Assembly (NCBI GenBank): GCA_963921935.1
Contig: OY998185.1
Span: forward strand, 64,433,717 to 64,497,716
Source: Galeruca laticollis
Lineage: Eukaryota; Arthropoda; Insecta; Coleoptera; Chrysomelidae
Length of the DNA: 64,000 nt
Reading direction: 5' to 3'
Shown here: positions 54,419 through 63,619 of the stretch, piece by piece
Layout of the letters: each line of letters opens with the position of its first letter
Position numbering within the stretch: the stretch's first letter is position 1
The notes under the pieces: model-generated
The model's input: the letters and a program-made list of their open reading frames with translations, nothing else
What the model was told of the DNA's origin: nothing
Databases searched by the model: none
Made by a program: the position numbers and the translations under genes

Positions 54419-56607
54419 CCTTGAAACGTACCTAATCATAGACTTATATGTGACATAGGACCAGATTAGATTTTCAGAATTGATGAACATAATTATGAGT
54501 TCTATGAAAATTTTATGTCAATTACTACCTATAACCTGTACTCATAAACAATATAAACATTAAGAACATTAAAAGAATATACTTTAAATAATCCATCTTA
54601 ATCTGATTCAATTCTATTTATTTATTTTTTTTTATTCTGGCATGATCTGGTAAGTAATATAACAAATAAATTTAAGGACTGTTACTTTTAATTCGTAACA
54701 GCGTTTTAATTGAAATAATTTAATATTTTTGCAGCTATTATTTTTAAATTTTTACGCCAACGGATCCTAACTTCGGTCGTTTTTGATTAGTCAGGATCAT
54801 CTGTGACTTACAGCTTGCTAGACGCTAGTGTGTCAGGCAGCATGTTCTTTGATAAGTTGTTAATTTTATTCTTCTTTGACAACGGCCAGGTTTATCTGAA
54901 AGCTCTGCACGCAGTTAATTGTGAGAGTTAGTTTTGATTACTATTTGTATAGGTATTAGTATTTTTTCTTCTTATTCAAATATCATTGGGATGTGAATAT
55001 TAGATCTTATTAAAAGAGAGCTTGGTTGGTTGTTTATCAACTGTTACCTCATTTGAGTGCCATTATTATTCCGAAATGTGGAATATTCATATTAAATAGT
55101 TTTCTTAGACCCCATTAAAAAGTTATATCAAAATAATAAAAATATCCATATTTTGAAATTCAAATTTATTGTTTCCGATGTGTTTTATAATATTTGTTAA
55201 TCAAAAAATGAGTAATGTAACGCCACTGTGAAAGGATTTAAAAAGCAGACAAACTGAAGAGAAGAATATCCATCCAGTAGTGATTGCCCAGCGGCTTTTA
55301 TGGCTAATTTACTAACCTACCTTGTTGCTACCGTATATTTTGGTTTCTTCTATTATTTATTCGTTGATCATTTTTTTTATATACCTACCATATTTGAAAA
55401 ACTTATTAGACAGACGAAATTGTTCAGGCAATAGATTCCAATTTGTAATGTGAATGTTAAATTATACGTTGACGTAAAATTTATGTTTGACAATTAAATT
55501 TAAACTCGAATGAAATTGCTCAAGCAATAAGTATATGGTTATATTAATCGGTTTTTTTTAAAAATCGACAGTATTGTTACACGTGGTTGTAATAAATATT
55601 TTTATAAAATGTTATTTAAACTTTATTATCAAAGCTCGGATTATAGGCTCCATCAAACTTGCTAGAAGCGAAGTATCTGTCTTCATGATATTAAATATGA
55701 ACATAACCTCACTGTTTTACATTTCCTCAATTTCCATCATACTTTCAAAATATTGGCAACGTTGTTCAAATGTAACGTGCGTCAATATTTATAGTGTAAG
55801 ATCTATAGATACATGGTTTTATATCGAAAATTTCATTAAAACAAGGTCTCTTGGACGTTAAGTAATTCAAATCAATTCATTTGAAATTAACAATTACAAG
55901 TGTACAGTTACTCTTTCTGAGTAGTTGAGTAAACAGTTTTTTAAATTGATTCAAGCGAAAAATGTATTTAAAGACCGTTAACCTACGTTTGTTTACAATG
56001 GTCTATTAATTGCAAATAATCGCAGTTTTGTTATCACAGGAAGTAATAATTATTAATATATTTTTAGCGTCTTCTTCGGAAAATGTTACTTTGAATAGAG
56101 TTTCAATTTATTGCATTGTCAGAAGAGGAATACATTATCTTGAAGATGAACGAAAAAACCATGTAAAGAAATTGTAAAATCCCCGTTAAACAAATGAGTT
56201 ACACACAAATCAGACATAATTTTAAACTTCATCAAATTGTCGACGTCTTTCTGCAGCTGTAAAATAGAAATAAACATTCTACATACGGGGTGTCATTTTG
56301 AAAACGAACGGCATTTAATATTGCCTATACTAATAATGACAGTATCAAAATTTGGAGAAACACGTCAACTTAAATATCAAGGGAAACAGCGGTCGAAGCG
56401 TTTGTTGTCGCATTACTTTCAACCCCCTGACCCCCAGAGCATCTACCCCTAAAATTTTAAATGACCACCCCTATTATTTCTTTTGCCATTTTGGAGTTCC
56501 TTATGTAATTCTTAGATAAATTTCATTATTTGATATATAAACAACAACAAAGAGATTCATGGGTAATTAACGCAAAAAGAAAAAGGGCTACTGAAACAGA
56601 GTGGTAA
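54419..56607. other. No gene seen
   Basis: AT-rich. The open stretch 55574-55861 has no recognised motif. GGATCATCTGTGAC near 54796 is similar to GGATCATCCGTGAC near 58718, both beside CTAG.CG(C/G)TAG words, suggesting a shared short repeat. Confidence 0.45.
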
Positions 56608-56652
56608 CCGCAAACATGCATGTTTCTGACTCATTTGCCGGTTTCAGTACGG
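56608..56652 (-). ncRNA. Decayed hammerhead-like motif
   Basis: Minus strand: CCGUACUGAAAC...GUCAGAAACAUGCAUGUUUGCGG. It aligns with the better copies at 57342 and 57738, but CUGAUGA has become CUGAAAC, so the core is lost. Confidence 0.3.
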
Positions 56653-56811
56653 TATAACTAAATAAGAGTGTAATACTAGGGAGCAAGAATTTACAATCAG
56701 AAGTGTCTCCAGTTACCTTGAGACTAGTAGAGACATTAATTACGGGCATGTAATAAATATATTCGTGCCTATAATACTGTCGCCAAAATGGCACGAGATG
56801 AACGCCGATGA

Positions 56812-57084
56812 TTGAATGAAGATGGTGAAACCGAGCATCGTTTAATCGTGGGTATCGCTGCCAAAGGGAACATCAATACTAAAAGACGAAACTACAATTT
56901 GCCTGAAAGTCGAAGCGAGATAGCCGCTGTTTTTCTAGGAGATCAGCCCCCCTTCGATGTAGACTTAGTTCTATATCCACATGTTTCTAATGCGCCTGAC
57001 CCTCATGAGGCATCACCAATTAAAAAATGTCTCTTCATTGGCAGATCCAATGGTTTATCCGGTTTTATTTATAAAATGCGATAA
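56812..57084 (+). pseudogene. Possible Helitron Rep/helicase N-terminal fragment
   Basis: A 90-residue frame (starting at TTG; no ATG upstream in frame) reads NTKRRNYNLPESRSEIAAVF, then LGDQPPFDVDLVLYPH and DPHEASPIKKCLF. The R.YN.P...EIAAVF.......DIVIYP pattern resembles the region preceding the Rep domain in Helitron proteins. Rep HUH and helicase motifs are absent, so the assignment is tentative. Confidence 0.4.
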
Positions 57085-57226
57085 CGGTTACTCTCATTTA
57101 GTGTATACAGACGAAAAACTAAATCGTAACTAAAAGAAAAAATACATTACATTCAACGAGTTTTACAAGTACCGCATGCAAATTCCTAAATGTTTTCCTA
57201 CCTTACAGTGTAGTGGAAAACTGTAT

Positions 57227-57231
<5 letters not shown>

Positions 57232-57288
<57 letters not shown>
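57232..57288. repeat. (TA)n microsatellite
   Basis: A TA run ~55 bp from the hammerhead-like motif at 57342, the same arrangement as 8448-8498 and 8558-8607. Confidence 0.95.
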
Positions 57289-57291
<3 letters not shown>

Positions 57292-57341
57292 AGATATCAC
57301 GAGCATATCACGCAAAAGAGGTTACAGAGAATGAGTGGTAA

Positions 57342-57386
57342 CCGTAGACATGCATGTTTCTGCCTCATTAGCCATCATCAGCACGG
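57342..57386 (-). ncRNA. Hammerhead-ribozyme-like motif, well preserved core
   Basis: Minus strand: stem I CCGUG/UACGG (5 pairs including one G-U), core CUGAUGA, one extra base, a stem II remnant ending GGCA, GAAA, self-complementary stem III ACAUGCAUGU, cleavage site GUC. All three core segments are present. The 5' side of stem II is rearranged (UGGC instead of UGCC); the sister copy at 57738 keeps UGCC. Confidence 0.5.
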
Positions 57387-57737
57387 TATAACCAAGAAAG
57401 GGTGTACAACATGGGAGCAAGAATGTTAATTGAAACATGAAAAAACACAAACAACGGATTTCAACAAGATAACCAAACGCACATTTGTGCCTTCCAATGG
57501 AATATCCCGAGTTTTCAGGACAACAACCAACAAAGACACGGAGGCGTCTATAGCTCTCCTGTCTGAACCTTCCGACCCTGGAAACGGACAAATAACTAAT
57601 GATAAGATGAAAGAATAATGCGTGGAGTGTAAAACAAAAACAGATTTTCACAGGCATATCACGCAAAAGAGGTTACAGAGAATGAGTGCTTCAATTAACA
57701 TATTTGCTCCCAAGCTGTACACCCTTTCTGGGTTATA

Positions 57738-57782
57738 CCGTGCTGATGAATGCCAATGAGCCAGAAACATGCATGTCTACGG
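57738..57782 (+). ncRNA. Hammerhead-ribozyme-like motif, inverted sister copy
   Basis: Stem I CCGUG/UACGG, CUGAUGA, extra A, stem II UGCC...GCCA (one base off UGCC/GGCA), GAAA, ACAUGCAUGU, GUC. Together with 57342-57386 it defines a family consensus with intact stems. Confidence 0.5.
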
Positions 57783-57886
57783 TTACCACTCATTTTCTGT
57801 AACCTCTTTTGCGTGATATGCCCGTTTAATTCTGTTCTTGTTTTACACTCCACGCATTATTCTTTCATCTATTCATTGGTTATACA

Positions 57887-58779
57887 GGTTGTACAGCGTT
57901 TGGAACATTACGAGGGAACATAGGTTTTACCTTCAATGTGTTAGAAAGAGACAAAATACATATAAATTCAGTGCATCATTCTTTTTCGCTAACAGGATAT
58001 CATAAAGTGGAAAACGTGCAATACAAGAAGTTAAAAATACAGATGTGTAATGTGAACAGTTTAGTTTATTATTTGAGAAATAATAAGATTGTATGTACTA
58101 TACTGATAGCTTAATGCAATGAACAATAAAAAAATCAACACCACTTTCGTTTATCCCTTCATGATTAATTCACAAAGAAATAATTCAGTAGTAATAATCT
58201 AATTCACTATATTAGTTCGGTTAGTATTGGAATAAATAACATAACATGCGAAATAAAATTTGTATTAATAATAATATGTGTTTCCAAATATCTCAATTCT
58301 CATTTTTCGCTAACCGGCCTCTTACTATTTGTAGCTTCTGACAGTATTGCCAATTTTCATTGTATATTTATATTAATTGTAAAATGCATTGTTCTAACAC
58401 GAGAACAAGTTATAAGAAGATTTTAAATATGATAATTCAAGAGGTTGTAACAGATCAAGATATAATTAATTCCATCTATTCGTTAAATATTTTATTGTAA
58501 TGCTGGAAATTGTTCTAGTTTTCGAAAAGGTATAAAATGAATAAATTAGAGAATCGAGTATAGTTAGAAAAGTTTTAAAATTGCCAATAACTTTTTTATT
58601 ATTGTAAAAATTTTTTTCTGTCACCTTAAAATAATCTTCCATCAGATAATGATTTCGATTTGGCAATGCTGCTTCAATCGTCGACAATGTTATTCTTGTT
58701 AATTTCCATTGGTTAGGATCATCCGTGACCCTACAACTCACTAGGCGGTAGTCTTTCCGAAGGCGGTGACTGGAATACA
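57887..58779. other. No gene seen
   Basis: AT-rich. A minus-strand 112-residue open stretch (58804-58466) runs into PLE-end sequence and has no known motif. Confidence 0.45.
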
Positions 58780-58877
58780 ATTGATTTATCGAAACAATTG
58801 TCAATTTTTTAGAATTTTCAATAACTTTTATTATATTGTGGAATTAACTAGAGACCGTGAGTTTCATTAAAAAACCT
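58780..58877. mobile_element. PLE terminal fragment (single arm)
   Basis: TTGATTTATCGAAACAATTG followed by the arm sequence TTTTTAGAATTTTCAATAAC and ending GTGAGTTTCATT. It matches the 3' end of PLE 1 from the GAAA of its hammerhead-like motif onward. Confidence 0.7.
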
Positions 58878-59059
58878 TCACGATGAATTTACAAAGAAAT
58901 AATTCAGTAGTACGAAACTAATTCACTATATCAGTTCGGGTAGTACACGCTAATATGATTTGAACAATAAGTTAAAATCTACCTAATAGGTATTTGAAAT
59001 AAGTACCACTAAAAAATCACTGGAAAATAGCTAAAAAAACCTAACCTAACCAGAGCCAA

Positions 59060-59582
59060 TACAACTGGTGCTACAGTACTTTGAGTACGATATTTTTGTC
59101 ATTTTTGGAGAAGTTTCAGTTTGTTAGCACGATACAGCCTCCGGAGTATAAACAAGTGATGAATTTTATGATTGGATATTATTCAGAACGTCTTAAAGAT
59201 GAACCCTATTGATATTGAGCTCACTAAAGCCAGTACAACGGATGCTGTGGTACTTGAAGTACCAAATTTTTGTCATTTTTGGAGAATTTTCAGTTTGTTA
59301 GCACGATACAGCCTCCAGAGAGTATACGATTGATCAATTTTATGATTGAATATTGTTCAAGGTGTCTCACAGATGTACCCTATTGATTTTCAGTTGACTA
59401 GAGCGAGTACAGCGGGTCCTATAAAACTAGATATACTAAATTTTTGGTTATTTTTGGAGAAGTTTCGGTTTGTTAGCACGATACATCCCCCGAAGTGTAT
59501 ACAAGTAACAATTTTATGATAGAATATTGTTCAGGGCCACAGATGCGGAAAAGTTAGTTTTAATCTTTAAAACCGTTTATTT
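59060..59582. mobile_element. Tandem-unit element, truncated (three units)
   Basis: TGTTAGCACG anchors at 59122, 59296 and 59471 (174 and 175 bp apart), ending at the family edge AAACCGTTTATTTT. The first part of the element is missing. The remaining units are the last three in the same order as in 28545-29415. Confidence 0.8.
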
Positions 59583-59760
59583 TGGTTTGTTTTCTTTTAA
59601 AATTGGTATGATTATGGCTTCTCTCCATAAAGGAGGAAAGTTTTGGGAGGAAAATATTAGATCAAAAAATTCAGTTAAAATTGATTTGGCTGTAAAAGGC
59701 AGTTTCTGCAGAAATATTAGAGGTATTTTATTGGGACACCAATTACCATAATTGTTCTTA
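59583..59760 (-). pseudogene. LINE reverse transcriptase fragment (jockey/I-like)
   Basis: Minus strand: LPLTAKSILTEFFDLIFSSQ, NFPPLWREAIIIPILKENKP. This is the segment before the first RT palm motif (F...W..A.IIPI.K..KP). It ends exactly where the tandem-unit element begins, so that element interrupted the RT. Confidence 0.65.
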
Positions 59761-60480
59761 CGTTAAAAATATTTCTATAGCAACGAGGCTTGAAATACTC
59801 GAAAATGCTGTGTAGTTTTATAACAACTTCTTGTTTAAAGTTAAAGACGAAAAAGTACATTATTATTTTTCATAAAAATCTTGTATATGTCCGATAAGTT
59901 TAATTATTATCTGATAAAACAGTTATTAATATGAATCAGAATTATTTTTTTTACCAAAACGTACCATTTTTAGCACTTCTAAATCAAAATACGAAATAAT
60001 CAACATCCAAATTCATTCAAAATAATTTTATAACCATAAATCACCATTTTACATAATTTATTTATATTTGTCGGGTAATTTGTTAACAGGAAACACGTAC
60101 GACAGAAATTACAAATCTATAAAACATCAATTGGTTCAATTAGTAGTCTCATATATTATTAACCCGTGTACTGGCTAAAACAAGTGTTAGCTTTACAAAA
60201 CTCGTCATATATATTGGCGAATACTCTACAACAGAACGACAAAATTCAGGAAGGCCTTCTAGAATACATTGCGGGCCATTGTACACAGTATATATTCGCA
60301 TGAAAATAAAATTCAATGAGACGAACGTGAATAAATTCACTAGTCATGTGGATATTCTTTTCCAGCTGTCTTTGCAGTTGCTCTCCAATTTTTTTCTCCA
60401 ATCTTTTATTCTTAGACCCCTAAGTAAATATATAATTTTTTTATAAACTTCATGTATGTTTCTACGAATAACTTAAATTG
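59761..60480. other. No gene seen
   Basis: AT-rich; a minus-strand 63-residue open stretch (60340-60149) has no recognised motif. Confidence 0.45.
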
Positions 60481-60482
60481 TT

Positions 60483-60622
60483 AGGGCCATTTTACCACCT
60501 TCTGATACGTGTCGGGTAGCTTACTCACAACATTTGTCTTTGTCACTTGACATACAGAAAGAGGTGACAAAACTTACGTTTAAGCTATGTAACACTTATT
60601 AGAAGGTAGTGAAACTGTCCCT
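60483..60622. mobile_element. Short palindromic MITE (140 bp)
   Basis: AGGGCCATTTTACCACCTTC is mirrored by GAAGGTAGTGAAACTGTCCCT, with weaker pairing inward (ACTTGACATAC region). TTA follows the right end and TT(A) precedes the left, suggesting a PIF/Harbinger-type TTA target. No coding capacity. Confidence 0.6.
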
Positions 60623-60746
60623 TTAGGCATAGGTTTACTTATACTTCTATCCCTACTAGATTTTGCAAATAATAAAATACATTAAAATACTAAGTTATAA
60701 AACTAACATCATATTAATATTAGAAACAAACAAATTCAATTTTCAC

Positions 60747-61382
60747 TCATACTAATGCTTCGACATATCCACCCTCTCGTTCAATACATTTAATTGTACT
60801 ATTGGAAAATCCACGTAATATATTCCTTATCATTTGAGGAGAAATTTCTTGACATGTTTCTAAAATTATCCTATCCAAGTGGTCAATATCTTAAACCGGC
60901 GCTATCTGGTAAACTTTTTGTTTCAGGTAACCCCATAAAAAGTAATCAAGGGGGGTTAGGTCAGGGGATGTAGCAGGCAAAAAGAAATCAGAATATAAAC
61001 GAATATTGGGCATGAGATTTTAATACAAAATTGGGATTTTTCTCAAACCACCAGCGATAATGTTGCGACGAGACAGTTCCATTCGACGAAAATTTCGCCT
61101 CATCGGAAAAAATTGTATGCCTCGTAAAAAAGGGTCCACCTCTAATCTCCTTGGATGAGAGAGCAAAAATCAAAGCGCCTATCATAATAACTTTCTATTA
61201 ATGTGAGTACGATTTTTGGTATGTATAGTTTGTATTTATTTAGTTTTAAAATTCTTGCCACTGTATTTTTACTTACATTTTGTTGTAACAACGACTTTCT
61301 TTTGGGCAATGACAATTTTGGATTTGCTACAACAGACAGCATCACATCAAACTGCGAATTCGCATCAGCAACCAGCAACATT
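60747..61382 (-). pseudogene. Mariner-family transposase, internally deleted
   Basis: Minus strand: LLQQNVSKNTVARILKLNKY (DNA-binding helix-turn-helix), DRRFDFCSLIQG, TIFSDEAKFSSNGTVSSQHY then RWWFEKNPNFV (catalytic Asp in SDEAKF), then after a deletion SPDLTPLDYFLWGYL (third acidic residue), DIDHLDRIILETCQEISPQM and GGYVEALV stop (60747). Stops and frameshifts separate the pieces. The N terminus is cut at ~61382 by the Gypsy sequence. Confidence 0.75.
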
Positions 61383-61888
61383 TGGAACAGTTGTCGTTGT
61401 ACAGATTCCAGCTGAAGAACCGAAGGCGGAAACGTGACGAACCCCTTCAAGAGTATGAAATGGATATTGCCCGACTAGTTCGATTTGCTTATCCATCAGC
61501 ACCAGAGAACATGATGGAATATTTAGGCATCCAGGCCTTTATTGACGGCTTGTGTGACCACGATATGGAGAAGACGCTTCGATTAGCCCATCCTAAAACA
61601 TTGGCCGATGCATTGACTGCTGCTCTTGAATATGAAGCAGCCACGATGGCTTCGGGATACAACAAAGATAGGACCATACAGGAAGAAAGTGACGATGACA
61701 GACTTGACCAGATCGTCAACTTGTTGAAAGGTATGGTAGACAAGAAGCCGAAGAAAATCAGGTGCTGTAATTGTGGCGAGCTAGAGCATGCACGCAGTTC
61801 GTGTAAGCGTCCTACGACTCCTGTAAACCAAGAACCTCTCTTAAATGCAAAGCAGCCAAGAAAAGCTCGCGGTACAACAAAGGTATAA
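61383..61888 (+). pseudogene. Gypsy Gag C-terminal part (capsid end and zinc knuckle)
   Basis: From about residue 12 of the open stretch: KNRRRKRDEPLQEYEMDIAR, LVRFAYPSAPENMMEYLGIQ, AFIDGLCD, ADALTAALEYEAA, a spacer, then zinc knuckle CCNCGELEHARSSC (C-x2-C-x4-H-x4-C). This is the Gag layout of mdg1/412-type Ty3/Gypsy elements: capsid C-terminal domain packaging the genome via the knuckle. The N-terminal half is missing where it joins the mariner remnant. Confidence 0.8.
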
Positions 61889-62095
61889 CCATGCAGGAAG
61901 AAGATAACGATGACAAACTTGATCAGATCGTTAACTTGTTGAAAGGTATGGCAGACAAGAGGCCGAAAGAAGATCAAATGCCGAAAGTGTGGAGAGCTAG
62001 AGCACGTACGCAGTCCGTCTAAGCTCCCCAAGACTCCTGTAACCCAAGAACTCCAGACACAGGGGAAATCAGACAGGGGTGAACATCCAGCTAAT
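61889..62095 (+). repeat. Partial duplication of the Gag zinc-knuckle segment
   Basis: A copy of ~61678-61840 shifted by ~210 bp: both contain GATCGT(C/T)AACTTGTTGAA then AGGTATGG.AGACAAGA. The knuckle reads CRKCGELEHVRSPS, with the last Cys lost, and a one-base insertion near 61970 shifts frame. After it the sequence passes directly into the integrase-side frame. Confidence 0.7.
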
Positions 62096-63619
62096 GTGAA
62101 TCACCAAAAAGCCAACTTCTTGCCTAGACGGCCATGCCCTGTAGACTATTCACAATGCAACAAGTCGAAATCTAAGGAAGTTGCAGTTTCAAGAATTACA
62201 GTAGTCAACGAGGAATGGTCACCCACCAGGATCAGAGAAGATCAGGAGAATGATCCTCCCCTGAAGATGATCCGGCAATGGAAGAAAGAAAATCGGCGAC
62301 CTACCTGGCAAGAAGTGTCAAGATTTTCACCGAAACTCAAGGCGTATTCGGCTCAGTGGGACTCCCTTGTCCTGGAAGAAGGGCTGTTGAAAAGAGTCCA
62401 TGTAAACGATGATGGTTCTGAGATGAGGAGACAGCTAGTTATCCCGAGAACAAGAGTAGCTGAGGTACTAAAGAAGTTACACGACAGTCCATCGGGAGGT
62501 CATCTGGGAGTGAAGAAAACCCTTCAGCGAGTCCGTGAAAGGTTTTATTGGATGAACAGCTCCGACGATGTGAAGGACTGGTGTAAGAAATGTACGACTT
62601 GTGCTACGAGTAATGGACCACATCGCAAGTTAAAGGCACCCATGAAACAGTACAATGTTGGAAGCCCTTTCGAAAGGATTGTTTTAGATATCGCAGGGCC
62701 ATTTCCAATGACAGAAAATGGTGGCAAATACATACTGGTTGTAACGGATTATTTAACAAAGTGGGTGGAAATTTACGCTATCCCGATTCAAGAGGCCACA
62801 ACTGTCGCAGATGTATTGGTGAAAGAATTTATCAGCCGATATGGAGTGCCCTTGGAAGTCCACAGCGAACAGGGAAGAAATTTTGAAAGCCGTCTATTTC
62901 AGGAGATTTGCGACAAGCTGGGAATGAAGAAGACCAGAACAACAGCATTACATCCACAGTCAGATGGAATGGTCGAGAAAATGAACAGAACTATTGGAAA
63001 ATACCTGTCCAAAGTAGTATCCAGCCATCAGAGAGATTGAGACCAGTATCTTTCCCTATTCGCATTGGCTTATCGATCTGCCGTCAATGAGTCCACGAGT
63101 GAAATACCGGCGAAAATCCTGTTTGGACGTGAAATGAGGCTTCCTTGTGACCTGGAATTTGGCAGCCGGCCTGGAGAAGATCTAGCAGGCGAAGACTACG
63201 TGATCCAATTGAAAAGAAGTCTGGACGATATTCATGAATTAGTTCGAACAAATCTTCAAGTTGCCAGCGACAGAATGAAAAGTCGCTACGACACGCAGGC
63301 CACAGAAGGCGGTTTTAAAGAAGGGGACAAAGTATGGTTACACAACCCGGCGAGGAGAAAAGGATTTTCTCCAAAATTACAAAAATCCTGGGAAGGTCCA
63401 TACTTAATCAAGAAAAGGATCAATGATGTTTTATATCGCATAAGCAAGATCCCCAACGGAAAACAACCAAAAGTAGTTCACCGAAATCGACTAGCGCCAT
63501 TCGAAGGAGACCATGACATAGAGGAAGGAGTAAACCTTATTCGAGATGTGTATGACCCCACCTTCGATGAATTTATGGGCGCGTATGGAGGTACCGGTAA
63601 AGCTAGATATGGAGTCACT
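62096..63619 (+). pseudogene. Gypsy integrase with one nonsense codon
   Basis: The frame begins in RNase H-tail-like sequence (RRPCPVDYSQC), so protease, RT and most of RNase H are deleted. Integrase: H2C2 finger (KLHDSPSGGHLG, CKKCTTC), catalytic core VLDIAGPFP (first Asp), VHSEQGRNFES (second acid; normally HSDQG, here Glu), DGMVEKMNRTIGKY (Glu), then TGA at 63038-63040 where the family has Trp, and QYLSLFALAYRSAVNE, FGREMRLPCDLEFG, the GPY module KSWEGPYLIKKRINDV and VVHRNRLAPFEGD. Integrase inserts the cDNA into chromosomes. Apart from the TGA the frame is open to the window end. Confidence 0.85.

Larger units (their letters stand above)
57302..57886. repeat. Nested inverted repeats with hammerhead-like motifs
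   Basis: CATATCACGCAAAAGAGG occurs forward at ~57304 and ~57655 and inverted at ~57806-57823. The block ATGCGTGGAGTGTAAAAC (57618) is inverted at GTTTTACACTCCACGCAT (57840). The result is a palindrome (about 57590-57886) whose centre is an inverted copy of 57340-57440. It is consistent with template-switching PLE insertions. The plus-strand frame at 57430-57618 has no recognised domain. Confidence 0.7.
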
